From NCBI RefSeq assembly GCF_001443605.1, contig NZ_CP013118.1:3219501-3283500 (forward strand): a stretch of DNA of 64,000 bases, in the 5' to 3' direction. This stretch comes from Salinivirga cyanobacteriivorans. GTDB taxonomy: Bacteria; Bacteroidota; Bacteroidia; Bacteroidales; Salinivirgaceae. This document shows, piece by piece, positions 26,362 through 35,261 of this stretch; position 1 is the first letter of the stretch, and each line of letters starts with the position of its first letter. The position numbers and the translations under genes are program-made. Under the pieces are notes generated by a model. That model made no database searches. It saw nothing but the letters and a program-made list of their open reading frames with translations, and was not told where the DNA came from.

Positions 26362-26856
26362 ATGAACGCCAAAAATATAGTAATATCCTCTGTTATTCTG
26401 TTTGTTTTCTGGGTTTTACTCAACAATAGTATTGCGTTGATAAACTTGCTTATTGGGGCAGGATTATCTTTAATGCTGAGTTTTTTGTTTTGCCGGAGCT
26501 GCAATGTATTTGGTGATGTAAAACTCACTCCCGGTGCATTTTTTTATACCATTGTATATTTATTTGTATTTGTGGGAGAGCTTATTAAATCGAACTTAGA
26601 TGTGGCCCGCAGAGTTGTTTCTCCGGCATTGCCCATTAAACCGGGTATTGTAGAAGTGAAAACATCATTGCAGTCACCTATGGCCCGCATGATACTGGCC
26701 AATTCTATCACATTAACACCGGGTACACTTACGGTAGATATGCAGGACGATCAGCTTTTTATACATTGGATTGAAGTAAAAACAGCCGATCAGCAGCAGG
26801 CTACCGAACAGATTGTACACAAGTTTGAAAAATATTTAGAGAAGATTTATGGTTAA
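26362..26856 (+). CDS. mrpE: Mrp-type antiporter subunit E (MbxA-like)
   Basis: 164 residues, MnhE/MrpE family: hydrophobic helices at about residues 7-45 and 58-75, then a cytoplasmic domain with the conserved ANSITLTPGTLTVDMQDDQLFIHWIEV motif region. First subunit of the membrane ion-translocating module. In the archaeal Mbh/Mbx operons this subunit is called A. Overlaps the next gene by 8 bp. Confidence 0.93.
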   Translation: MNAKNIVISSVILFVFWVLLNNSIALINLLIGAGLSLMLSFLFCRSCNVFGDVKLTPGAFFYTIVYLFVFVGELIKSNLDVARRVVSPALPIKPGIVEVKTSLQSPMARMILANSITLTPGTLTVDMQDDQLFIHWIEVKTADQQQATEQIVHKFEKYLEKIYG

Positions 26857-27109
26857 TACTATTCTTACCATTGCACTTGGATTTATGATAGCTGCTGTTG
26901 TAATGGCTGTCATCCGGTTTTTTGCCGGTCCGCGCACAACCGACCGCATCATTGCTTTCGACGTTATGACAATTTCATCGCTGTCATTAATTGCAATGCT
27001 TGCATGGTTTGCACAACGTTCAATTTACCTCGATATCGCCATTGTTTATGGGTTATTGAGTTTTCTGGGAGTAATAATAATTGCAAGATATCTTGAAAAA
27101 GGGTTATAA
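26849..27109 (+). CDS. mrpF: Mrp-type antiporter subunit F (MbxB-like)
   Basis: 86 residues, three transmembrane helices, with the MrpF/PhaF signature RFFAGPRTTDRIIAFDVM in the first loop. Small membrane subunit of the Na+/H+ antiporter module. Overlaps mrpE by 8 bp and precedes mrpG by 3 bp. Confidence 0.93.
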   Translation: MVNTILTIALGFMIAAVVMAVIRFFAGPRTTDRIIAFDVMTISSLSLIAMLAWFAQRSIYLDIAIVYGLLSFLGVIIIARYLEKGL

Positions 27110-27112
27110 ACT

Positions 27113-27463
27113 ATGGAACTAGCTGGAGCTATAATTGTTTTATTAGGTTCTATATTCCTGTTTCTGGGAGCATTGGGTTTGCTGCGCATGCCCGACAGTT
27201 TCAATCGAATACAGGCCGGAACTAAAGCCTCAACTTTGGGGACTTTATTATCGCTGGCAGGCTTAATTTTTCTTATGCCTGGTTGGTGGGGTAAATTATT
27301 GGTACTCATGATATTTATCATTCTTACCAATCCTGTGTCATCGCATGTGCTGGCAAGGGCTGCATACTATATTAAAACACCTCTGACATCTAAAACAGTG
27401 GTTGATAAATATAAAGATGAGGCCAACCCTGAAATGGATAACCACAAAACCGAAGCATCATGA
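27113..27463 (+). CDS. mrpG: Mrp-type antiporter subunit G (MbxC-like)
   Basis: 116 residues, three transmembrane helices, with the MrpG signature LGALGLLRMPDSFNRIQAGTKASTLG. Conserved small subunit of Mrp and Mbh-type complexes. The C-terminal tail is polar. Overlaps the next gene by 4 bp (ATGA). Confidence 0.93.
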   Translation: MELAGAIIVLLGSIFLFLGALGLLRMPDSFNRIQAGTKASTLGTLLSLAGLIFLMPGWWGKLLVLMIFIILTNPVSSHVLARAAYYIKTPLTSKTVVDKYKDEANPEMDNHKTEAS

Positions 27464-27705
27464 TTTTAAAAATAATTGCCATCATATTGGGTGTTTTGAT
27501 AATTGGACTGGCAGTTTACGCCCTGCATGCCAAAAAATTAACAGTTGCCATCCTGGGTGCCGGAGCAGTGAGTTTGCTGGCCTCGGTAATGTATTTATTG
27601 CTGGCTGCACCTGATGTGGCTATGACAGAGGCAGCCATTGGCAGTGGGCTGAGTACCATTATCTTTTTTTATGTATTGAATAAAATTCGCAAACAAAATG
27701 GTTAA
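27460..27705 (+). CDS. MbhD/DUF4040-like membrane subunit
   Basis: 81 residues, nearly all hydrophobic, with the MbhD signature LLAAPDVAMTEAAIGSGLSTIIFFYVL. Corresponds to the part of MrpA and to MbhD/MbxD, which in archaeal complexes forms the membrane link near the antiporter subunits. Overlaps its neighbours by 4 and 8 bp. Confidence 0.9.
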   Translation: MILKIIAIILGVLIIGLAVYALHAKKLTVAILGAGAVSLLASVMYLLLAAPDVAMTEAAIGSGLSTIIFFYVLNKIRKQNG

Positions 27706-28396
27706 AAATCTTCATATTTTGTTGGTGCTTATTGGCCTGGGTGCCATTTTCTATGCACTTACCAGCGACTTTGAAAGTAGTGATGCACTAAGCCCTGTGG
27801 CTGAGCAATATGCTACCCAGGGTCCGGACGAAGTTGGTGCAGCCAACCTTGTTACAGCTGTTGTGGTTACATATCGTGGACTCGATACATTGGGCGAAGT
27901 AACAATATTGTTTCTTTCAGCTGCTATTGTGGCTTTTTTTCTAAAAGTTACCAATGGAAACGGAGGTAAGCGTATTTTCAGGCCCGTTAGTGAAATTTTA
28001 CAAACCGCGGCAAAAGTTCTTACGCCTGCAATATTTCTACTTGGCATTTATGTTTTTATAAATGGACATTTAACTCCCGGAGGAGGTTTTCAGGGTGGTG
28101 CAATTGTGGCATCGGGTTTAGTACTCATGCTATTGGCCCGGCCCGACATGAAAATAAGTCATACTGTTATACATGTAGTTGAATCTATATCCGGATTTGC
28201 TTTTGTGTTTATAGGTATACTTGGAATTTTTTATGCTGGAGGCTTTCTGGACAATAGTTTAATCTCACTTGGTACTTTTGGAACCTTACTCAGCGCTGGT
28301 GCCATCCCTATGATCTACATTTTTGTAGGATTAAAAGTTGGAGCCGAATTGTCGAATATCGTCGGACATTTACAAGAATCTCAAAACGAAGCATAA
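27698..28396 (+). CDS. MrpB-type subunit (MbxE-plus-F-like fusion)
   Basis: 232 residues. The N-terminal 90 residues resemble MbhE (ANLVTAVVVTYRGLDTLGEVTILFLSA), and the rest is an MnhB/MrpB domain (LGIYVFINGHLTPGGGFQGGAIVASGLVLMLLA). Together they form membrane subunits between MbhD and MrpC in the Na+/H+ module. The stop and the next ATG share one base (TAATG). Confidence 0.9.
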   Translation: MVKNLHILLVLIGLGAIFYALTSDFESSDALSPVAEQYATQGPDEVGAANLVTAVVVTYRGLDTLGEVTILFLSAAIVAFFLKVTNGNGGKRIFRPVSEILQTAAKVLTPAIFLLGIYVFINGHLTPGGGFQGGAIVASGLVLMLLARPDMKISHTVIHVVESISGFAFVFIGILGIFYAGGFLDNSLISLGTFGTLLSAGAIPMIYIFVGLKVGAELSNIVGHLQESQNEA

Positions 28397-28767
28397 TGGA
28401 TCAAATAGGACTTGAACATATTGCATTAATCAGCGGGCTTATTTTGGCCATAATTGGTTTATGGGGGCTGTTGACACAAAAAAACATCATCAAGATGATT
28501 GTGGGTTTTGCGTTGTTAGATACTGGTATTCATATAATAATGATTGCTGTAGGATACGTAAAAAATGCAACGGCTCCAATTATCAGCGAAACGGTAACGA
28601 AAAGCAATGCAGCTGAAAAAATTGCCGATCCCATCCCCCAGGCACTTGTACTTACGGCCATTGTTATTGGGCTGGGAATTACAGCCTTGATGCTGGCTTA
28701 TGCGCTGAAAATGCATCAGAAAAAGAAATCATTGGATATCAATCATTATAAAGATTTGAAATGGTAG
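28396..28767 (+). CDS. mrpC: MrpC/NuoK-type subunit (MbxG-like)
   Basis: 123 residues, three helices of the NuoK/MrpC type (LILAIIGLWGLLTQKNIIKMIVGFALLDTGIHIIMIAVGYV; PIPQALVLTAIVIGLGITALMLAYAL). Corresponds to MbhG/MbxG. Overlaps the following gene by 7 bp. Confidence 0.92.
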   Translation: MDQIGLEHIALISGLILAIIGLWGLLTQKNIIKMIVGFALLDTGIHIIMIAVGYVKNATAPIISETVTKSNAAEKIADPIPQALVLTAIVIGLGITALMLAYALKMHQKKKSLDINHYKDLKW

Positions 28768-31700
28768 GACCAATTTATATTATAGCAACAGCTCTTGGAC
28801 TGGCTTTTTTACTCGGATTTTTTAAAAAGCTAAATTTACAAATTGCAGAAACATTAATGCTTGCTGGTGTGGGCTTTATGGGATTTATTTCTATGCAATG
28901 GCTCTTTGGTCATCTGGCCGGAACCATCACAGATTCTGTAACTTTCACTGCCGGTTTTAAGCCGCCATTCTCCATTAGTCTGGAAATGGGAATTCTGGAG
29001 GCCGGAATAACTTCAATGATCAACCTGTTCGGCTTTTTAGGAGGTATATATCTTTGGCGCAAACTGAATGAGATGGGTGTCAATGCCATGATAATCTATA
29101 TGGTTACACTCATGGGACTCAATGTAATTGTACTTACGCGTGATCTTTTCAACCTTTTTGTATTTCTCGAAGTAAGTACCATAGGTATTGTAGGTTTAGT
29201 ACTATTGGAACGCCATGTAAATACAATTGCATCGGGTTTTAAATATCTGATTGCCGGTGGAGTAATTTCAGCATTTATGTTAATTGGAACCATAATGGTT
29301 TATAATTATGCTGGCTCACTATACATCAATGATATTGTTACACAAAATATTATAGCAGTAAAAGGCGGAATGGTAGCAGTCTTTTTATTGCTAATGGCTG
29401 TAGTTCTTGAGCTGAAACCGTTTCCCGCAAATGGGTGGGGCCTCGATGTGTATGAAAGTGCACATCCGGGAATTTCGGCTCTGCTTTCGGCCGGTTTTGC
29501 AACCGCAATGCTTTATGTGCTCTGGAAACTTATGCCTTTGTTCCCTGCAGAATGGAAATCAATGATTGCGATCGTAGGAGGTTTAACATTTATAGGATCT
29601 AATTTACTTGGTATTCGTCAAAAAAATGCACAGCGCCTACTCGGATATTCATCTGCGGGTCAAATTGGGTTACTTACTGCTGTGGCAGGGCTTTCGACAT
29701 TTTTTGGTGCTCATTTTTTGTTTATAGCCATTACTTTGTTGTTAAGTCATTACCTGGCAAAGGCCGGGCTATTTTGGTTGGCTGGTATAGCTAAAGAAAA
29801 AGAGATAAAATCGTGGGGAGTGTTGCGTAAAGAACCTTTACTAGTGGTGATGTTTGGCATTTTTATACTGACATTGCTTGGGCTCCCGCCGTTTCCTTCG
29901 TTTTTTGGCAAATGGGAACTCATCATGCAGCTATCAGGTGCCGGACAAACCACCTGGGTTATTGCCATACTGGCCGGATCGTTCCTGGAAGCTGTTTATT
30001 TATTTAAATGGTTTGGATATGTGCTCAAAGGCGAAAGTAAGCAACCCATAATAAATATAAGACCTGAACAAATTATTGCACCCGTGGTTTTTGCTACCAT
30101 TGCATTAATAGGAGGGTACTACGCCGGCGATTTTATTGGTAAAAATAACCTGATCAATTTTATTCCTTTGCTGTTCATTGCTGCCATTGGATTATTGGAG
30201 TTTTTACCTGCATGGGTGAAAAACACACTGTCAATTGCAGCCATGGGATATCTTGCATGGGATACCTTGCCAGGTCTTTATGAGCAGGATTTGCTACGAT
30301 TTGTTTTTATGACAATTTTTATACTGGGTGGGATTTTAACACTCATTGCAGGCTATCAGTATAAAGGTACCCGTAAGGGTTTTTATCCCTCAGCCTTGCT
30401 TATGTTTGCTGGCCTTGCTGGTATAATTCAGGCGGAGACACTTCTACAGTTTTTCTTTTCGTGGGAATTAATGACCATTGGCTCTTACTTCCTTATAATT
30501 CGTGGTAAACGCTCATTGCAGCATGGCTTCAGTTATATACTTTTTTCACTTGGTGGCGCATACCTTATTCTGGCAGCCTTTGGAATGATTGATGCTCAGG
30601 CAGGCGGAATGCTCAGCGCATTGAGTAATGTAACAACCCAGGTAACCCTTATATTTAGTTTAATGGCCATTGGTTTCATGACCAAAACAGCTACGTTGGG
30701 ACTGCATATCTGGCTACCGGGTGCGCATGCCGAAGCAGAATCAGATGTTTCGCCGATGGTTTCTGCGATCTTGCTTAAGGCAGGTGTTTTTGGTTTGCTT
30801 ATTACATTCCTGGGAATGGGCGCTGAAAATGCAGGCAATAGTGGATTACTCTATGTGCTTGGATGGCTGGGCGCAATTACGGCCCTGGTAGGTAACCTTG
30901 CTGCCAGTTTCCAGGAAGACGCTAAAAGATTACTGGCATATTCCAGTATCGGACAATTAGGATATATTCTTTTTGCCTACGCTATGGCCACACATCTTGG
31001 TTGGATAGGAGGTTTTGTATATGTAATAAACCACTTTGCGTTTAAAGCAGTGTTGTTCCTTACAATAGGTGCCATTGTGCTCCGCCTCGGAACACATAAT
31101 ATGTACGAAATGGGTGGCTTGATAAAGCGTATGCCCCTGGCATTTATAGCAGTTTTAATTGGTATCATAACCCTCTCAGGAGTTCCTCCATTGTCAGGGT
31201 TTGCCGGGAAGTGGTTCTTCTATAATGCTTTAATAATGAAAGGGTGGTACTTTCAGGGTGCCGTAATTCTATTTGCAGGTATCATAGCCTTTTTGTATAC
31301 ATACAGATTAATACAGACTGTATTTCTGGGTCAGCTTAAAGATGAACATCGCCGCGTGAAAGAAATTCCGGTTGCTTTCCTCATTCCAATTTATATCCTA
31401 ATAATTGGAATTATGATATTCTCAATGAAACCGCACTGGATACTGGCTCCCATTAGTGAATATTTATCTGCTTATTTCCCGACCAACCCTGTAGTGTGGG
31501 ATGGTGCTGCGGCAACAACAGCTTTGGGGTATTGGAATGGAGAATGGATCATGTATATCGTAGGAGTGATGTTCATTCTAATTTTAGGTTGGCTGTTGTG
31601 GCTCAATGCCAAAGCAACTAAAGTCAAACAGTTTAATATGGTATATTCGGCAGAAAGGCCATTCAGACCCGAAACCACGCATATGGCTCATAATATGTAT

Positions 31701-31883
31701 GCCGGATATAATAAAGCATTAGGCTTTATTTCAGAACCAGGTATTACTAACTTTTGGAATCGTGTAGCCAGTTTTATTTCTGATAGTGCAGGTATACTCA
31801 GACGAGTATACACCGGAAACGGGCAAACATATGCATTCCATATTGTAGCATATATTGTAATCATCTATTTCCTGATTTTCTAA
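28761..31883 (+). CDS. Double antiporter-like subunit (MbxH-MbxH' fusion)
   Basis: 1040 residues, about twice the size of a NuoL/M/N or MrpD subunit. Two complete proton-conducting antiporter domains in tandem: the first with RDLFNLFVFLEVSTIG near residue 127, AVVLELKPFPANGWGLDVYESAHPGISALLSAG near 215 and AQRLLGYSSAGQIG near 290; the second with LQFFFSWELMTIGSYF near 560, TKTATLGLHIWLPGAHAEAESDVSPMVSAILLKAG near 640 and AKRLLAYSSIGQLGY near 720. Each has the key Glu in helix 5 and Lys in helix 7. Archaeal Mbx/Mbs carry two separate such subunits (H and H'); here they are one polypeptide. Confidence 0.93.
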   Translation: MVGPIYIIATALGLAFLLGFFKKLNLQIAETLMLAGVGFMGFISMQWLFGHLAGTITDSVTFTAGFKPPFSISLEMGILEAGITSMINLFGFLGGIYLWRKLNEMGVNAMIIYMVTLMGLNVIVLTRDLFNLFVFLEVSTIGIVGLVLLERHVNTIASGFKYLIAGGVISAFMLIGTIMVYNYAGSLYINDIVTQNIIAVKGGMVAVFLLLMAVVLELKPFPANGWGLDVYESAHPGISALLSAGFATAMLYVLWKLMPLFPAEWKSMIAIVGGLTFIGSNLLGIRQKNAQRLLGYSSAGQIGLLTAVAGLSTFFGAHFLFIAITLLLSHYLAKAGLFWLAGIAKEKEIKSWGVLRKEPLLVVMFGIFILTLLGLPPFPSFFGKWELIMQLSGAGQTTWVIAILAGSFLEAVYLFKWFGYVLKGESKQPIINIRPEQIIAPVVFATIALIGGYYAGDFIGKNNLINFIPLLFIAAIGLLEFLPAWVKNTLSIAAMGYLAWDTLPGLYEQDLLRFVFMTIFILGGILTLIAGYQYKGTRKGFYPSALLMFAGLAGIIQAETLLQFFFSWELMTIGSYFLIIRGKRSLQHGFSYILFSLGGAYLILAAFGMIDAQAGGMLSALSNVTTQVTLIFSLMAIGFMTKTATLGLHIWLPGAHAEAESDVSPMVSAILLKAGVFGLLITFLGMGAENAGNSGLLYVLGWLGAITALVGNLAASFQEDAKRLLAYSSIGQLGYILFAYAMATHLGWIGGFVYVINHFAFKAVLFLTIGAIVLRLGTHNMYEMGGLIKRMPLAFIAVLIGIITLSGVPPLSGFAGKWFFYNALIMKGWYFQGAVILFAGIIAFLYTYRLIQTVFLGQLKDEHRRVKEIPVAFLIPIYILIIGIMIFSMKPHWILAPISEYLSAYFPTNPVVWDGAAATTALGYWNGEWIMYIVGVMFILILGWLLWLNAKATKVKQFNMVYSAERPFRPETTHMAHNMYAGYNKALGFISEPGITNFWNRVASFISDSAGILRRVYTGNGQTYAFHIVAYIVIIYFLIF

Positions 31884-31895
31884 TGAATTTGACTT

Positions 31896-32804
31896 ATGAA
31901 TGACATTATAATTAAACTGCTGTGGACCTTATTGGGATTGTTTATCGTACTCAACTGGGGTATGCTAATGGGCGCAACCATGCGCAAAATAGTGGCACGC
32001 GTTGCACACCGCAGGGGAATACCATTCTATCAGCCCTGGCTCGACCTTATAAAACTTTATGCTAACCGTTCTTCCATTTCTCATGGAGTGATGTTTTATT
32101 TAGGACCGGTATTCCGCTTGGGCGGAGGAGTTGGTATATTCTTGTTTTTGCCTCTTATTTATGGTTCAGCGTATTTTAGTAATTTTTCCTGGGCCGGCGA
32201 TTTAGTGCTGATCTTGTATTTTCAGTTTTTTGGTATGCTCGGAATGGCACTTGGAGCAGGCGAAGGTGGACATCCCAACTCAGTGATTGGCATCACACGC
32301 GGTTTATCGCAGTTTACAACTGTTGAACTGCCACTTACACTGGCCGTTATTTCAATTGCACTGCAATATAACACGCTTTCAATACACGAGATTGTAGCCG
32401 CGCAGCAAGGCGGTTTTCAAAACTGGACACTGGTGACCAACCCTTTGGCTACGGCAGCTGCTATGTTTTCTTTACTCGGGCTGTTTCGCCATGCGCCATT
32501 TAACCTTGTGAAGGCTCCAAACGAAGTGCCTATTGGACCGCCAACAGAGTACCATTCAGCTTTTCTGGGCGTATTGCGTACCAACGGGGCTATTTTACAT
32601 GTGGTGGAAGCTGCTTTGTTTATGAACCTGTTTTTTGGAGGCGCCACAAACTGGGCAGAGTTTATTCTTAAAACTTTCCTGATTTATTTCTGGTCAGTTT
32701 TGGTAGGAGTGGTTTTTCCACGATATCGCATAGAACAGGCAGTAACCTGGTTTTTGAAAATTCCTCTTGCAATAGGAGTTTTAGCGGTAATAATTTTTAT
32801 CTAA
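31896..32804 (+). CDS. NuoH/MbhM-like membrane anchor subunit (MbxM-like)
   Basis: 302 residues, about eight helices, complex I subunit 1 family. Links the peripheral arm to the membrane arm. Family motifs include RRGIPFYQPWLDLIKLYANRS, GAGEGGHPNSVIGITRGLSQFTTVELP and APNEVPIGPPTEYHSAFLGVLRTNG. Its position, directly after the double antiporter gene and before the NuoB-like gene, is that of archaeal MbxM rather than of bacterial complex I operons. Confidence 0.92.
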   Translation: MNDIIIKLLWTLLGLFIVLNWGMLMGATMRKIVARVAHRRGIPFYQPWLDLIKLYANRSSISHGVMFYLGPVFRLGGGVGIFLFLPLIYGSAYFSNFSWAGDLVLILYFQFFGMLGMALGAGEGGHPNSVIGITRGLSQFTTVELPLTLAVISIALQYNTLSIHEIVAAQQGGFQNWTLVTNPLATAAAMFSLLGLFRHAPFNLVKAPNEVPIGPPTEYHSAFLGVLRTNGAILHVVEAALFMNLFFGGATNWAEFILKTFLIYFWSVLVGVVFPRYRIEQAVTWFLKIPLAIGVLAVIIFI

Positions 32805-32811
32805 ATCGATA

Positions 32812-33516
32812 ATGGCTAAAAATATGGCTGAAGATCAAAATATAAATCAAAATCAAGAATCGCAGGAAGATAAATTTCTTGCCGATGAGAACAAAAAGCG
32901 CCTTGTTACCGGACCTGATGGTGTGCAATTCGAGGTAGATCCCATGCAGGACTACTTTTGTGACAAGCGTCCGGAAACCGATGCGCCTAAAAATAAAATT
33001 GTAGAAAAGTTCCTGAACTGGGCAAGAGCCGAATCTCTTTGGGTGCTGGGTTTTGGAACCGGTTGCGGAAGTATTGAAATACCACCGCTTTTTTCACCCA
33101 GATTTGATGCTTTTCGCTATGGGGTGCAAATGCGACCTACTCCTAGGCAGTCATCAGTGATTGTGATTTCCGGATACCTTTCGGTTAAAACATTGAAACG
33201 GGCCATTCGCACCTATGAGCAGATGCAAAGTCCAAAATATGTTTTGGCCCTGGGCAGCTGCACCATCAATGGTGGAATGTATTACGATTCTTATAATACA
33301 ATTAACCGTGTGGATTACTACATGCCGGTAGATATTTATGTGGCTGGATGTATGCCACGTCCCGAGGCTTTGCTTGCCGGTTTCAATAAGTTAAAAGAAC
33401 GCATTAAGCAAGGGCGCGCAGAGGGGGCCAACGAATATGCCGAACAATTTGATTGGTATAAAGCCAATCAAAAAAAGATCATCAAAAACTGGAATATGCC
33501 GGATTACAACTGGTAG
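32812..33516 (+). CDS. NuoB/MbhJ-like iron-sulfur subunit with three cluster cysteines (MbxJ-like)
   Basis: 234 residues; small subunit that holds the proximal [4Fe-4S] cluster next to the catalytic site. The fold signatures are clear: FGTGCGSIE (C85), GVQMRPTPRQSSVIVISG, LGSCTINGG (C150) and AGCMPRPEA (C180). Complex I has four cluster ligands, including a tandem CC where this protein has CG, so one ligand is missing. The N-terminal 60 residues are an unusual polar, charged extension. Intact otherwise, and in an intact operon. Confidence 0.92.
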   Translation: MAKNMAEDQNINQNQESQEDKFLADENKKRLVTGPDGVQFEVDPMQDYFCDKRPETDAPKNKIVEKFLNWARAESLWVLGFGTGCGSIEIPPLFSPRFDAFRYGVQMRPTPRQSSVIVISGYLSVKTLKRAIRTYEQMQSPKYVLALGSCTINGGMYYDSYNTINRVDYYMPVDIYVAGCMPRPEALLAGFNKLKERIKQGRAEGANEYAEQFDWYKANQKKIIKNWNMPDYNW

Positions 33517-33547
33517 TTATCCTAACTAAGATAAAACGCTTCCAAAT

Positions 33548-34081
33548 ATGGAAAATATTATTAAAGATATAGAATCACGTTTTCAGGTAAGCGACTATGT
33601 ACAACAAAGACCTGAACTGGCTTATGCAACTGTAAAAAAGGAACTTGCGATAGCCCTGATTACGCACTTAAAAGACATTGAGGGATTTACACATTTTGTT
33701 CTACTTACAGCAGTTGACTGGTTAGAAGAGAATAAGTTTCAATTGACTTATATTTTAAACCATCCGGACAAAAAAGTTGATTTGGGTATCAGGGTATTTA
33801 TCGACAGAGCGAACCCAATCATGGACAGTGCGCATCACCTTTGGGAGCAGGTAGCAACTTACCAGCGTGAATTAAAAGAAATGTTTGGTATCGATTTCCC
33901 GGGCAGTCCGCGCGTCGATGAAGATTTTATCCTGGAAGGATGGGATGATATTCCTCCATACAGGCGCGACTTTGACACGTTGCAGTATTCCAGGGATACC
34001 TATTTCCCGCGCGAAGGCCGTAGTACTAATGATCCCGCAGAACACATGAAGAAAAAGCTGTATCCAGATGAAGAAAAATAA
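33548..34081 (+). CDS. NuoC/MbhK-like subunit (MbxK-like)
   Basis: 177 residues of the respiratory-chain 30 kDa subunit family: FTHFVLLTAVDWLEENKFQLTYIL, RVFIDRANPIMDSAHHLWEQVATYQRELKEMFGIDFPG and a C-terminal WDDIPPYRRDF segment. Structural subunit of the peripheral arm, no cofactor. Overlaps the NuoD-like gene by 14 bp. Confidence 0.92.
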   Translation: MENIIKDIESRFQVSDYVQQRPELAYATVKKELAIALITHLKDIEGFTHFVLLTAVDWLEENKFQLTYILNHPDKKVDLGIRVFIDRANPIMDSAHHLWEQVATYQRELKEMFGIDFPGSPRVDEDFILEGWDDIPPYRRDFDTLQYSRDTYFPREGRSTNDPAEHMKKKLYPDEEK

Positions 34082-35258
34082 AACACTTTGGCTACCCGAT
34101 CGCTCAAAATATCCTGAGCACGACAGCAATGGAAAACCGATAGTTGACCTGCAATCGCAAAAACATACCAAGTTGTGGCAAGGTCCCAACCATCCTGGTG
34201 TTACAGGTAATATGTCGCTGGAGTTGACGTTGAGCGGTGATGAAATTGTAGATGCTAAAACGCATGTTGGATATCTTCATCGCGGTTTCGAAAAGCTTAT
34301 GGAGCGCCGTACTTACATGCAATGTTTCCCTTTAAGTATTCGAATGTGCGTACCCGAAGCCGACTCTAACGAATATGTACTCTCCACCTGCGTTGAAGAG
34401 CTGGCAGGCATAGAAATCCCAGAGGCAGCAAAATGGTTGAGAACACTTGCGCTTGAAATGGCACGCTTACAAGTTTTGTTACGTGTGGTGCCTGGTATTG
34501 GGGCAACACTATCTCTGGGCCTTGGGTCACAATGGGGAATGTATATGCGCGAACAAATTCTGGATCGATTCGAGGAACTTACCGGTGGCCGCATTTATCA
34601 TATGTACATGCTTCCTGGCGGTGTGCGCGGACATTTACCCGATGGTTTTAAGAAACGGATGGAACAAAATCTAAAGGATATTGAGCAATTTGTAGCCAAT
34701 ATCGAAGATCTGATTTTTACGAATTCAGTATTCAAAAAAAGGACTGTAGGCCGTGGCATAATCAAACCAGAATGGGTAAGCCAGTATGGTATTGTCGGTC
34801 CTAATGCCCGCGGTGCCGGATTTAAGCGCGATGTGCGAAAAGATTATCCTTACCTCAAATACAGTGAGCTCAACTTTGATCCGTATGTAGGTAAGGACTC
34901 CGATATTTACACAAGGGCCCAGGTACGCAAACATGATTTGCTTATGACCGTTGATCTGATTCGACAAATATTGGATAAAGTGCCCACAAGCGGCGATTTA
35001 AGAGCTAAAACACCTAATGTGTTGCATTGGGAGATACCTAAAGGCGAAACTTACGTGCGTTCTGAGTCCTCTCGCGGAGAGTACGGAATGTACATGGTTT
35101 CAGATGGTTCAAAGTATCCCAGAAGAGTGAATTTACGAGGACCCAGTTACACGCATGCAGTGGCATTACTCGAAAAAATGTTGATCAATGCCAATATATC
35201 AGATGTTCATGCCATCATGGTATCATTGCAAACCTGTCCTCCTGAAATTGAACGATAA
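34068..35258 (+). CDS. NuoD/NiFe-hydrogenase large-subunit homologue with CxxE motifs (MbxL-like)
   Basis: 396 residues. The fold is that of the hydrogenase large subunit and NuoD (HVGYLHRGFEKLMERRTY; ALEMARLQVLL; GGRIYHMYMLPGGVRGHLP). The two NiFe-binding positions are changed: C94-V-P-E97 replaces the N-terminal CxxC and C390-P-P-E393 replaces the C-terminal CxxC. The segment where complex I has its quinone-site Asp-Tyr is also Cys-Val. It ends in ER like NuoD, without a hydrogenase processing extension. So neither a NiFe centre nor a normal quinone site is expected. Alignment is by eye. Confidence 0.92.
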   Translation: MKKNKTLWLPDRSKYPEHDSNGKPIVDLQSQKHTKLWQGPNHPGVTGNMSLELTLSGDEIVDAKTHVGYLHRGFEKLMERRTYMQCFPLSIRMCVPEADSNEYVLSTCVEELAGIEIPEAAKWLRTLALEMARLQVLLRVVPGIGATLSLGLGSQWGMYMREQILDRFEELTGGRIYHMYMLPGGVRGHLPDGFKKRMEQNLKDIEQFVANIEDLIFTNSVFKKRTVGRGIIKPEWVSQYGIVGPNARGAGFKRDVRKDYPYLKYSELNFDPYVGKDSDIYTRAQVRKHDLLMTVDLIRQILDKVPTSGDLRAKTPNVLHWEIPKGETYVRSESSRGEYGMYMVSDGSKYPRRVNLRGPSYTHAVALLEKMLINANISDVHAIMVSLQTCPPEIER

Positions 35259-35261
35259 ATT

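Noticed and set aside
34068..35258. Annotation of the large subunit as a nickel-dependent hydrogenase
   Set aside because: Both NiFe ligand motifs lack their second Cys, there is no C-terminal processing extension, and no hydrogenase maturation genes are present in the window.
26362..35258. Reading the operon as a plain Mrp Na+/H+ antiporter or as bacterial complex I
   Set aside because: A plain Mrp operon has no NuoB/C/D/H-like genes, and complex I operons have neither MrpE/F/G nor the NuoH-before-NuoB order.
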